From the NCBI GenBank assembly GCA_026413225.1, contig CM048557.1, positions 64,718,987-64,782,986 on the forward strand: DNA of 64,000 nt, given 5' to 3'. The translations under genes were made by a program, and so were the position numbers. Below the pieces are notes generated by a model. It had not been told where the DNA came from. It ran no database searches and saw only the letters and a list, made by a program, of their open reading frames with translations. This document shows, piece after piece, positions 12,190 to 23,498 of the stretch. Origin of the DNA: Otis tarda (lineage: Eukaryota; Chordata; Aves; Otidiformes; Otididae). How positions within the stretch are numbered: the first letter of the stretch is position 1; each line of letters begins with the position of its first letter.

Positions 12190-12265
12190 CGTTAAGGTAC
12201 TGGCCCCATATTTGGCAGCCTCAGGCTCACATCCTCTCTTTCCTGTGTGGCCTTGGGTGAATCAC
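12190..12265 (+). mobile_element. MIR-like SINE relic, plus strand
   Basis: GTTAAGGTACTGGCC resembles box A of the tRNA-derived head. It is followed about 60 bp later by TTCCTGTGTGGCCTTGGGTG, a close match to the conserved core-proximal string of amniote MIR elements (tgtgaccttgggcaagtcac). The order and spacing fit. The downstream part has decayed beyond recognition. Confidence 0.65.
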
Positions 12266-12845
12266 AAAAGGCTTAATCATAAAGCAACTTTTGGTGACCA
12301 GCTCGCAAACGCAGATCTTCAGCACCCTAGATGCAGTGCTACTTGAGCCTATATATCTGCATTATCACCCTCACAGACTCTTGTTGCTGGGCACGTATAT
12401 AACCGCTACAACACTGAGCACATGCACAACTCCAGTTGTTCAGCCACAGGAAACATTTACCAGATCCCACACAGCACAGAACATCAGAAGGAGAGATGTG
12501 TGGAAAGGTGTTGCTTTTATATATCCCATATAGAGAAGGTGGGAACTCTCCCCACAGATGTGCTATGCTTCCCATTTTTTCCTGCCCAATTCAAGCCTCT
12601 CACCTTCTTAGAGATTTTCCTAATTACAGTAGAGGATTTCCTAATTGCAATAGAGGATAATTGGATGTAGGACTTTTTCAGTCTCTTTTGTTTGTACAAA
12701 ATAATTAAATGCTCATTGGAGCAACTGCTGTTGCCTGGGTGATTGTGCTAACCACCAAGCTAGAATAATTCACCTTCTGATCCTTCACACATTTAAATGT
12801 TCAGAAAAAAAATTACTCTTTGTAACATTACAGAGCTGCAGCTTT

Positions 12846-13029
12846 CAACAGTTTTCAATTTACAAGCCCCCTCTTTTTTTTTTTTTTTCCCAAAAGAGGT
12901 ATGTATCCCTGCATAGGGAATCTAAACCAACTGACAATTGACTTGCTTCTGGTAGTTGTTTTTCATGGACCTCTTGGAAGTATTCTACAGATTCTCAGAG
13001 GTACACAGACCACAGGCTGAAAAACACTG
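12846..13029. mobile_element. Probable non-autonomous hAT-type DNA transposon (MITE)
   Basis: The right end GGCTGAAAAACACTG, read inward as CAGTGTTTTTCAGCC, pairs imperfectly with the left end CAACAGTTTTCAATTT. CAGTGTTTCTCAA-like termini and the inner phrase 'GACCACAGG' are typical of hAT MITEs in vertebrates. A T15-type tract sits inside the left part. The 184-bp length is right for a MITE and no transposase is present. Flanking 8-bp duplications are not clearly preserved. Confidence 0.5.
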
Positions 13030-16000
13030 TTGCAAAGGAAAAAAAGCACAGTTTAATAACATTGGCTCTTTCTCCTGAGGCCTTAAGACGCTGCCTTCAT
13101 CATGCATGTTCTGCAGTCCTTGGCTCTGAGAAGATGGAATATGAGACACAATTGAGATGTTCACCTGCCAAGTGAGGAAAATCCTTTCTCTTCCCAATGA
13201 GACACAAGTATTGGCTCAGGAGGTCACTAAAACCAAGTGTTTGCTGTTGTGGTGATGTGGGTTTGAAAAAAACAGATGTGTGTGAAACAAGATCCTCTGT
13301 TCCATAAGATCCCAGTGTACTATAAGAAAAGTCATACGGGAACTCTGACACAAGTGGAGGCTGCTAAGTTTTGAATTGCAACAGACATGGTTTGCTCCTT
13401 CTCCCTCCCTGCAAACAAAAAGGAAGGGAAAGAGACATATTGCTACCTGATGTTGATGGAAAGCACGTTTCAGCTACTCTGGAGGAATTTCTGAGCTACA
13501 GCTTATGGTAATAATGTCACAGCTGCAATACCTGATTGTTCGGATCACACTAAGATATTTGTAACGAGTAGAAGCTCAGCTTAAACACAGTGAAAAAATG
13601 CAATAACCAAATCAACAAATTTGCAAACATCTGACATCTTATTTTTCTAAGGAGTTAGAATGGACTAAGTGCACTTAAAGGTCTGGTTTGTTATCACTTT
13701 ATGCTCCCTTTAATCACTGGAGAGAAGGAAGATGAACTTCATCTTCAGCTTCCAGCTGTAGTTCATCTGAATTTCTTCAGACGTCTTCAACAAGACAAAT
13801 CACACACTCCCTGTGTTTCTCTCTCCATGGACTATAAAGAAACGCAGAATATTAGCACTGCGCAGATGACTACACTATAGGCACTTCCCTTTGGCCAAAT
13901 GAAACCCATCCCTCACATTTAACTGGTTCTGATTCAAACTTTCTGGTGGAACAGCAAAAATCAATGTCTTCAGCAAAGAAAATATCAATTTCTGTAAACA
14001 ACTTTGCAGACACGTTTTTATTTTCCCGTTGGGAGCCTGGAATATTTATCCTTGGTCAATATTCATTTCTGCACACATGACTCACCAAAATAGGGGCTGC
14101 AAGCCAAGCATCTCAAGGCCCACAAGTAGGTTGGGATGCATAGCTGGACTATGTTTCCTATGATGAACTGTGGCAGTTTTGGCAACTGGGAGAGAAAAAT
14201 CCAGCTACCACTTATCTAGAGCTGGAACAACCTTCTATAATCTGGGCTTGCATATGAAGGAGATTGGGATAAAAATGCTGAAGAGCTGGAAGCCAGATCG
14301 CTGAGGAGCAGAGACTGAGCTTACTCAGAAAGAAAGCCTCACAGAAGCATGCAGGGAACTGAAGCAGATCAAGAGCCCAGTCACTGCGGTATAATCAAAA
14401 TGAAATCCTGCTTCAAATCAGTTACTTAAGTACTTTGCCTTGGGCAAAAAAAAATATAGGCATTTTAATCAATTCCAGTGTATTTCTGCAGCACATAGAC
14501 TACAGAAGAGTAATTAAGACCGCAATTAAATTTTCAGTAAAAGGCTAAAGCACGAATATGAAGAATAATGTAGGTATTGGTGGACATTGCATTGCTGTGT
14601 TTTCCCACTGCATTGGTTATGGTAGGTGTTTGCCAGCTGGCATGAAGCAGAATAGTGGTCAGTTGTCAGATGATCACCAACCATGACATTCTTGGATCTC
14701 CTGATTTCTAACTCCAGAACAGCTTGCCAAGGAGTAATCACAGTTGTACTGGCTATGGAATGGGAAATCCATGTGCTCATAGTTTGTCTAATTTTTCTAC
14801 CTGAAGTAACACTTCTTCCCAAAATAGTACTTCGATAATAAGTTCTTCCTTAGCTACATCCCATAGCATAGCACAGAGTTAGGAGAATGAAAGCAGTATG
14901 CTGATGGCCATAACATGAATATAACGTAAAGTGGAAACAACCAGTTCTTTGGAGGAGAGAGCTTGTCTTCCTCTTCTGGGTTTGTGCAGAATAGGAATAA
15001 GGTCAATAACAGACAGTAACAGAGATAGTGAACAAGAAATAATAGCAGAGACTTAAGATCTTTCTTCCTGGCCATTCAAGATGCAACTCCTGAAACTCCA
15101 CAGAGGTCCAGAAACATGACATCCAAACCAGAATCAGAGTGGCTTTGTGGCCAGCTGTGGCTCTGAAACACAATCAATGGGAACAGAATTTAAGATTATC
15201 AGTCCATCACAACAGAAGCAGGAGTCAAGGCTATGTTTCTCAATGCCAAAGCAAAAGAACGACATAAAAAATACATCTGAAAACTAAGAACTTTCTGGCA
15301 CTCAGAAACCAGGTCTCAGAAGCTCCATGACAACAATAACCTGTTTTTTCAGTAGCCAAAGCCCAAGCAGTGATACATTAGCAAATTTTTAGGCCATAAG
15401 GAATCATTGTGATAACCAAATTAGATGTGCTGCATAAGACAAGCACAGAACTTTTCCCTGACACTGCCACGTCCAGAAGAATGATATGCAATTCATCTAC
15501 ATCTCGGATGCAATTTCAGCAATACTATGTTGCGATTTTTCAAAAGTGAGGGCGGCACACAAATCTAATGAAAAGCAAGCTGGGACTATAGTAAAGCTGT
15601 TAGGTGTTCACAGAAACACTACCTCTTCCCTGGAACAGTATCCAGTACCAACTTTGAAAGTACAAGTGATGGAGGTTTAAGCATCCTTAGGTAATGTTTT
15701 TGGTGTGATATCTCCTCAGGACTACCTTATTTTTTGCCGTGACTTCCCTGCTGCTATTTTTACATGGTAATTTAATTTTTTTTTTTGTTAAAATTCTCAT
15801 GCTTGGCTCTACATTTGAGAGCTTGATGTAGCTGCAAAACCTCTTTGCTCTGTCTGCCCCCATCATTATTCTTGCAAAAAGGAAATATCTCTTTGTGTAA
15901 CTCAGAGTTGCTAGAAAAACAAATCTTCATGTTTTGACCACTGGTTTTATATTTATTCTTCCTTTGCTAGGTATCAACCCCACCACTTTTTAAATAGATA

Positions 16001-16423
16001 ATTTTAGCTTTATTTCGTGAAGAAAGAAAGGTTGTGCTCTCATGGTGTCTGTGGCTGTGGTTCAGTGAGCATTTAAAGCAGGCGCTGCCAGTGTAAAGAA
16101 AAAATACCTGCACCCCCTTCACCCCACCCCTCCTGGCCACCCACTTCTCCCGCTGCGGGAAGTGTTTGTGCAGCCTTGCAACAAATCAGATGAGGGAATG
16201 GTGCTGGCTGAAAATAGATAAGCCGTGCAGTCTTATTAGCCCAAACCTAATATCCGAAGCCAATCATTCACACATTTTCAAGTGTGATCAGTTCACCACC
16301 CAGCTGTGTAAATGCCTGTGCCAAGAACACTCAGAGAGGAGCAGTGGGCAGACTGCAGTGAGCGTGGAGAGACGGGAGTGCTGCATTTTTCAGTGGCTAG
16401 CTTAAAGGGTCACCAGACTACTC
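13030..16423. other. Single-copy non-coding DNA
   Basis: No gene or repeat family is recognised. About 13985-14100 is AT-rich with TATTTATCC and CAATATTCATTT motifs and could be regulatory, but this is only an impression. A C-rich patch lies at about 16110-16160. Confidence 0.45.
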
Positions 16424-16454
16424 CACGTGTGCATATGTTTGTGCGCACATGTGT
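16424..16454. repeat. Alternating purine-pyrimidine stretch with stacked palindromes
   Basis: Within 31 bp there are CACGTG (16424-16429), CATATG (16432-16437), TGTGCGCACA (16440-16449) and ACATGT (16447-16452), almost all in alternating purine-pyrimidine order. CACGTG is a canonical E-box for bHLH-ZIP factors. The stretch is Z-DNA-prone. TGTGCGCACA appears again at 57174-57183. Confidence 0.55.
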
Positions 16455-16576
16455 TCAATAGTCTTTGCTATTCACTCGCTGTCCCTGTCTAGCTCTTAAA
16501 TCTGTCTGGTAATTTCAACCAATCTTATAGCAGGACTGAGGACTCAAATACATCAGGCTCCTATACACAGACATTG

Positions 16577-16775
16577 AAAAGGGGAGAGATCTCAGAGGAG
16601 AAAAACCACAGTGTGAGCTCACCTCTTATCAGCCATAAGAGAATCCACATGTGCAACCACTTCAGAGACACTGTTGTTATAAGACACCAGAGCATCCACA
16701 CTGGAGAGGCACATGAAGCCTGGCCTCACAACTTCCACTGCTCACTGAGCAACTTGTTAGATTTACTAGCTTTTA
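16577..16775 (+). pseudogene. Decayed C2H2 zinc-finger fragment
   Basis: The plus-strand frame reads SSPLISHKRIH, then HFRDTVVIRHQSIHTGE, then NFHCSLSNLLD. HQSIHTGE (16685-16708) is the classic end of a C2H2 finger plus the TGE linker, and HKRIH before it is the end of another finger. The spacing between them is too short, and the Cys pairs (CxxC) that should precede each helix are missing, so neither finger could bind zinc. The surrounding frame stays open to 16852. This is a relic of a KRAB/poly-ZNF-type gene. It may be a processed copy, because a poly-A run follows. The parent gene is not identifiable. Confidence 0.65.
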
Positions 16776-16878
16776 TTCAACTGGTTTGGGGTCTCCAAAG
16801 CGTCTGCAGTGCTGACTGTACAAGAACAACTCACTCTGGCACTGGCAAGTAATTAGAGGGAAAAGAACCAGAACAGCC

Positions 16879-16931
16879 ATTAAAACAGTCAAGGCAATTT
16901 TTTCATCCAAGACCTTAAAAAAAAAAAAAAA
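16879..16931 (+). other. ATTAAA signal plus A15 tract downstream of the zinc-finger relic
   Basis: ATTAAA, the second commonest poly-A signal, is at 16879-16884. A run of 15 A begins 32 bp later, at 16917-16931. On the same strand and 100-150 bp beyond the zinc-finger relic, this is what the 3' end of a retroposed mRNA would look like. The A-run could equally be an unrelated microsatellite. Confidence 0.4.
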
Positions 16932-19900
16932 GAGAGAAGAAAAAAGACTTAAACTAAGGAGGATGCAGGAGGAGTGACACACATGTACCCCGTGTCCACC
17001 ATCTCAGGTTTGGTCTTAGGGGTCCTGGAAAAATGTTAATACACATTGGGCTGAGTTTCACCATCGTGTGACCTTTAAATTCATAGCAAAGTGTGGCCTG
17101 TCTTAGGGCCAGACAACCACTTTGCAAGGAGCTTTTCACCCTGAATAAAACTAGTGGCAAGAGTTTAATACCCTTCACAACCATTCTGTGCATCAGTGGG
17201 AGTGAAGGAAACCGTCTTTGAGGAGGGGCAGAGCTCACACAAAAATTTCATCTGCCCCTTTCTGTAAACATACACTATGAGCTTGACTCAAGAAAACAGG
17301 GAGAGAGGAAAGACTTTCTCCAAAAAATGGGAGAACGCTTACTTTTTATTGCTACTACTGCAAGCCACAGTTCCACTTAGTCCAGTTTTCCTTAGACTTG
17401 CTTCACTTTGTCCTGCAGAGGTCGGCCTTGCCTGCAAGACTCTGCAAAGTAGCGATCCCTCTTGCTCTGCACATCAGGTCTATTCCAGCCTCTTAAACCA
17501 CTTCAGGGATAAGGAGAATCAAAATTTGGGAAAGTTTCATCCCCAAAAAAAAATGTGATGATGATCCTCCTATCCCAAGAAAAGCAAAGAGCAAAGGATA
17601 AATTTTATTTCCCCTAAAATTCTGGTAACTGAAGAATAAACTAGTCGTAGTTGATGAGTTTTGATAGAAATACACTGAATCAAGGGGGTTTATTGCCTTC
17701 TTCAGCCCAACATTTGCACTTGACTAACCAACATCTCTGGACATAAGATAGGAAGTAGAGTAAAACCTTAATGCAATCAGCTTTTCTTCCCTTGTAATGA
17801 GCACACATGTTCTCCATGTTGGGATGCAGCCTTGCTCCTGAAGCGGTACCAGAACACAATCTCAGAGATTACAGCATGCTTTAAATCCTGCTCTAACTCC
17901 ACAATTCTCAAATGTGTGACTGTAGACACCTTTTCCTGACATTGCGCCCCTTGGGTATACTGCAAAAGATGGACTGTCCTCCTTCTGGAGGGAAAAAAAA
18001 CCAAACAAACAATCCCAGTTCCAAAGCAATGAAGCACTGCAATTTTGCGTATTTACCCTAAACAAGATTTGAGATACCAAGTGCTACAAGCTCCTTGCCT
18101 CTGCATTGTGCAGGGTGGGGGTTCTTATCTCCTCTATGCCACTGAAACATGAGCTGAGGGTCAGCTCTCTGCTAAGCTGGTTTTGAAGACAATTTCACTA
18201 ACATTTTCCAAACCAGTTTAACTTTCCCACCATCTCAGGACCAATCCCCAGCTAGAAGTATTTAGTGTGGCAGCTGCTTCCTGAGACATTTGGCCTCCTG
18301 AATGCATTCCTTTGGGACTAGGAAAAGGATTTGAAGGAAGCTGGAGGTAGTTCACTTTTCAGCATTTTGTGGTCAGCCTCCTTTCCTCATCTGCAGCCCT
18401 GTCAGTAGAGATACTCTAATTAGAAGGAATGAGAAATCCCTGTCAGCTTAAGTAACCTGGAAAGAAGCAGAGGCTCAGGACAGAGACGGATCTTCAGTTT
18501 GCATTTGTGTGAGGGCCAATTAAGTCAGGAAACTTGTTTAAGACCCAATTACTGTCAGAGAGAGGACAACATCTTTGATTTTTAGTAGGAAGATTAAGAA
18601 TTCATGAGTAGGAATGAAGGCAAAAGTTCACCTGAGGAAACAAGGGGTTTGTCTGGAAGGCAGCAGGATCCTTTATTTAGACTTCATCCTGCCTCGTACA
18701 TTCCTATCTATTGCTTCATATTGTCATGTGCTGGTTTGGATGAGCAGCTAATAGCAGCTGGCTTGATTTAACTGACAGCTTGAGATTACCTTCAAACCAA
18801 GCAGTAGAAATTTGTGCTACTGTAGATGTGGATGCAGATGACCTGACTCCTACCTATGCCTTCTATTAACAGGCAGGATTTCCTTATAACCTCTCAATAC
18901 TTTCCAGGTGAAATCATTTAATCTCTACTGGGGATTACATATAGGATGGCTCACAAAGAAGTAGATTTTTGTCCATAGTTATTATGTCTCATTATTATTG
19001 TCTGGCAAATGTATACTCTCACCTTTATTTGTCACCTTTCCCACTCTTACACTTGTAAATGCTCCCCATACGTTGAAAATATTTCTGAAGTGACTAGTCA
19101 AATATATAAAACAGATGCACAATTGCATCTTGGGATGAATTAATTCTGTCTGTGTGTGAGCAAGAGAATAAATGTGTGGGTAGATGAGGGAGTACATTGG
19201 ACTAAGCACACCAGCTGATTTTTAAATCTCTAGATCTTGATCACTCTTTATTTGTGTCTGTTTTTCTCCCCTCTTATGTAGAGGGGGAATCGAACATTTC
19301 AAGAGATAATCCTATGTCGAGTATAACATTTTAATTTAAATCAAACTACATTAAGATAAGACCAAAATGTATCCAACACTTTTAATTTCTGTTTTTCTGT
19401 CATTTGAACTATATCTTAAAACCAGTCAAATTGGCAGGAATTTTCCTCTAAACTGTTAAGGCAAGGAGTCAGCTCTGTAGGCCTTCTTTCAGATCAGTCC
19501 CTGTAACCCTCACTATCAGCAGGCAGTACAAATACTTACTGGGATTTGTAGGTGTAAATTAGGTGACCACATACACTGAGATGGACAATCACATGCAAAG
19601 ATGCAGCTTTCCCTCAGTGTATTTTAAACAACTGTTCTTTGTCTGAGAGTTTGACAACCTGGCCCTATGTCTCAAGTGTCAGGACTACAGTGAGTTTTAT
19701 GGCTGAGCTCAAATCTTCTCAATTACATATATCATCTTGTAGTGAGAGAGACAGACAGTTGGACATTGCTCTTTTGAGAAGGCGAGCAACACTTGTGTAA
19801 TTAAATCCTCACCTCTGAAAATCTGTATTATATATTCACATCCTCCACAGACAGTACTTCATGACAGAAATATTAACGTAGCCTCCAACAAAGCTATAAT

Positions 19901-21072
19901 AAATGGCAAAAGGTATGGCTAGGGAAGGAGGTTCTGCATAACCATAAGACCTTCTAGGAAACTGGATGAGGCATTTGAATCACTGAATCTAATTTGGGGT
20001 ACCATAAGCAACTTGTCATCAACTTTTCCAAAAAATTAAAAGCCATGTGCCTAGGACAACAGCCACGAGCCACTTTCATTAACTATGGAGCATGACTGGC
20101 TTTCACATCATCTGCTTTGTTACCTTTAGTAGGACAAGTGTTAAAGTAAATGATGGTCTGTGTGCGCAGTATTAGTCGGAATCTCAAGAGAACTGGATTT
20201 ATTACCTGATACTGTCCCACACAGCCCTTGGGCATGGGAAGCCCAGATCCATCAGAAACAGTTAGTCCGTTTATGTCAGTGGAAATTGTGCACTGAACTA
20301 TTTTGAGATTATTCAGTTTTTCAGTTTTTGGTGATTCAGTTTTCAACTTTAAAAATCCCCTGTTTGTTTATTAACTGTGATCTATTTTCACAGGAAGATT
20401 ATGGGGAAGAATGTATGTTTTGACCTATTTCATGTACGTTTGTTTTGCTCACATGTTATGCTGATAAGGCCAGGACAGGCAAACATCTTGAAAAGTAACA
20501 ATAGCCATACGTATTTGGTCTCCTTTATTGAAATTGTTTCTTCTGCATTCTGTGTTAGGAAGGAGATGTGAAGGGGCCAAATCCAGTTTATTTTCTCACA
20601 CACTTATTATATAGTTGTGTGTAAATATCCAGACTCATACAATCTAAAATAATGCATTAATACCCTTGTAAAAATTCAGCCCTTCTACTTTTCTAAAGGA
20701 GCCTGCTAAAAGAAACAGCTACAGGGTCAATCTCAGGTATAATAGATTTTTCTTTTAGGCTTCAGCAATAAAATAGTTGGTGGTCTCTAATGCTACTGCC
20801 TTTAAAACATTCCTGGGTTTTATTAGGATAACCTATAAGTCTGGAAAGTCCCACCCTAAGAGCAGCAGCAGCTTTTGTTCAGAGAACACAAGTTTCTTCT
20901 TGTACAATGTTGGACTCAAGGGTGTCTGAACTATGAATGGGTGGCTAAAGGCATAATAGGCAACAGGTTTCAGACTTTTATGAGGGGGGGAGAAAGGCAG
21001 CCCTACATTGTGGTGCTAATGTATAACACTACCTGAAACATGAAAGGACTTCATCCAGCTCCTGTTATACAT
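16932..21072. other. Single-copy non-coding DNA, no recognised feature
   Basis: Only short chance frames are present. No transposon, RNA gene or tandem repeat is recognised in about 4 kb. Confidence 0.5.
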
Positions 21073-21154
21073 GGTCAGATCCTCAATGGGTATAACATAA
21101 TGAAGCTCCATTGATCTCCAGGGAGCTGTGCTGATTTACATTTCCAGATCTGGC
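21073..21154. repeat. Near-palindromic interspersed repeat, copy B
   Basis: The unit begins GGTCAGATCCTCAATGGG and ends TTCCAGATCTGGCC, with the mirrored centre AAGCTCCATTGA / CAGGGAGCTGTG. The outer arms (CAGATCCT and AGATCTGG) and the inner arms (AGCTCC and GGAGCT) are inverted repeats. The arrangement matches copy A at 5.9 kb, although the outer CAGCTGG arms have decayed more. Confidence 0.65.
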
Positions 21155-22924
21155 CATAGAACTACACACTGTATGTTGTCCTTAAGCAATCAGAGAATAT
21201 ACAGATTTCTTCAGCAAACTTTTCTGTGAAACCACATACAAATGCACGTGGTTTCTGAAATGCATTAAACATACCTGTGCAGAGCTAAAAGACAATTTCT
21301 GAGATACACACAGTCATTTGTTCCACTGCAAATGACATAGTTGTTCTTTTTTCTTTCTAAAATGCCTGGAAAATAATGCCATAGCTCACTGTTTTTATGA
21401 AACTGCATTTCTTCTTGGTTTATTATTGCTGACTGACCTCATGAGCTAACTTTTCAGAGGAGCACATGTGAATTTATTTACATACGTGCCAATTATATTA
21501 ATAGAAGTTGCAATGACTCATCACTGCACATTGCTAAAAATCCTCCCTCATCTCATCCTCACAGTGAGATTTCTTTCTGTTCCATGTGAATTTCCTCAGC
21601 TTACCTTGCTAGAAGTTCATATATCCTTACTCTCTGGAGAAGAAAAGCTCACTTTTCTTTCTGAGATGGCAGGCACTCAGACTGCCATCCCAGTGTACAG
21701 ACCTGCAGCACCTTGACTTTGTTCCAAAGGCCACTGTAAACTATAATCCTATTTGGGATTCAAATCCCACCTATCTTCCTGGCAGAGAACAGCTGCTTGC
21801 TCCACCATCTTTCAGTCCTTTTTCAGTGATGCTCTAAAATCACGCACACACAAGCAATAAGAACATATAATTCAAATTTAAAACTCTTTCACAGTACCAT
21901 AACATTTGTATAAAATCAGGCATACCTCTTGAGGCTGGAGCTGGCTAGGCTGTTATAAACTTGATATAGATAATATTTGTTAAGTAATAGCTTTTCTCTA
22001 TTGCCTTTGTGTTCTTTCACATAGCTCCCACATCTTTGTTTTTCCCATCTTCCTGCCTTCCTCTTTCTCAGTCCCACTTGATTTTTCTCCCTGTTCTTTC
22101 TTCTCGTGGCCTCGCCTTTACAAAATACAAATCCAGCCACAATCAAACTGAACCTGATAACCTTACAGTGTTTGCATATGTACAAGATTAAGCAAAATGC
22201 TCAGTATGTGCAAACACCTGCAGGTAAGTAGGCAGCATGACTCTAAGTACTCATGGCAGGCTTTACAAAACTGCTCTGCATTAGCCCAACACAGCTTCCA
22301 AAGGGAGCTTTTGAAAATCCCACTGCATTATTTTAAACCCCTGGTCTAAAGTTTAGAAACTATTTCTAAAGAATAGCATGGTCCTTGAAAAATGTAACTG
22401 ATGGTTGTGGTTACCAGGCCAGAGTCCAGACGGGGGGGTTCTCCTTCATGAGGACTATGAATTGTGTTCACAATTTAGAGGGTCAGTCTGTCTGAGTGAA
22501 AGATTGAACTGGAATAGCTGAGGTGTTTTGCATAAAACTGTCTTGACAGTCGTATTTTAGATACACACCCATGTGGGCAGCTATTTCAGTGCCTTCTTTT
22601 TAGTTAACTAGCTGCAGGTAACCTTAGAGGGTAAGAGCAGTATTTCTCAAGTGCGTTTTGGCAAGAACTTCTTGATTAGAGCTAATAGATGTTAACTGTA
22701 TGGTACATCAGTAACCAGATTTGTTGATGGCACTGCTGTTAATGGAACATTTCAGAGAATTTTTCTTTCTTATAGAAAGGAATCAAATGAAAGAGTGGTC
22801 TCTGCCCCAAAGAACTGGCATTCATGGCAGACCAAAATAATGTCCCTTTCCACTTCTGTAGTAATGCACAGGGCAGATAAGGGTGTTACTTTTTAGCACA
22901 AAACTGAAGGAAAGAAAGGGTGTA
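21155..22924. other. Single-copy non-coding DNA
   Basis: No gene is visible. CAGTATTTCTCAA near 22640 resembles a hAT terminal repeat, but I found no convincing partner end. Nothing else is recognised. Confidence 0.45.
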
Positions 22925-23090
22925 AGTAAGTGCTGCAATCCAGGACCACGGTGGAGCACAGCCACAGAGCCTGGGAGAGAGTAAGCGGCTTCCCCCAAGA
23001 GCTCACATCACAGAGCTGGGCTGAACTGAACTGAACCCAAGTCTGCCAAGTCTCAAGCCAGTGCTTTAACCATCCTTCCACTTAGGCAGC
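22925..23090 (-). mobile_element. MIR-like SINE relic, minus strand
   Basis: On the minus strand the sequence reads GGATGGTTAAAGCACTGG (box A region), then a box-B-like GGGTTCAGTTC, then GCTCTGTGATG, CTTGGGGGAAGCCGCTTA and CCCAGGCTCTGTGG. This follows the MIR order of tRNA head, core, and 'cttgggcaagtcactta..ctctgtgcc'. It is the best preserved MIR-like copy in the window. The 3' limit is uncertain. Confidence 0.72.
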
Positions 23091-23438
23091 TTTACCCAGG
23101 TAGCCTCAGAGGTCCAAATTCTGCCCTGGGGTACGTGTTGGCCTCATTAACTTACTCTAAATAAGAGCTGTGAGCAGAAGTTAGCCCACAGCAAGCAAGA
23201 TTTATGGACTGAAAATGCCACATACTTTGCTTTTTATTCAGTGAGAAAAAAAAAAGCTTGAAAGAAGCCGAGCAAAGTAAATGAATCAAGACTGCATATT
23301 TTTCATTCTGCAAACAAGAAAATATATACATTTGAACATAAAAAACACAGGTGCTCAAATACTGCAGTCGCCTCCTAAATCTGCTATAAAGCCCCAATTG
23401 CTAAGTTATACCTGTCTCCAGACAGATATGAAAACTAC

Positions 23439-23498
23439 TTTTTTTTTTTTTTTTTAGAGGGAGACAAAATAATCTTAATAAGCTTTTTTTTTTTTTTT
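23439..23498. repeat. Two poly-T tracts 28 bp apart
   Basis: T17 at 23439-23455 and T15 at 23484-23498 flank a short A/G-rich spacer. They may be length-variable. No SINE or processed gene ending in these tracts is recognised on the minus strand. Confidence 0.8.

Noticed and set aside
22638..22740. CAGTATTTCTCAA as a hAT terminal repeat
   Set aside because: No matching inverted end or 8-bp target duplication could be found within a plausible distance.
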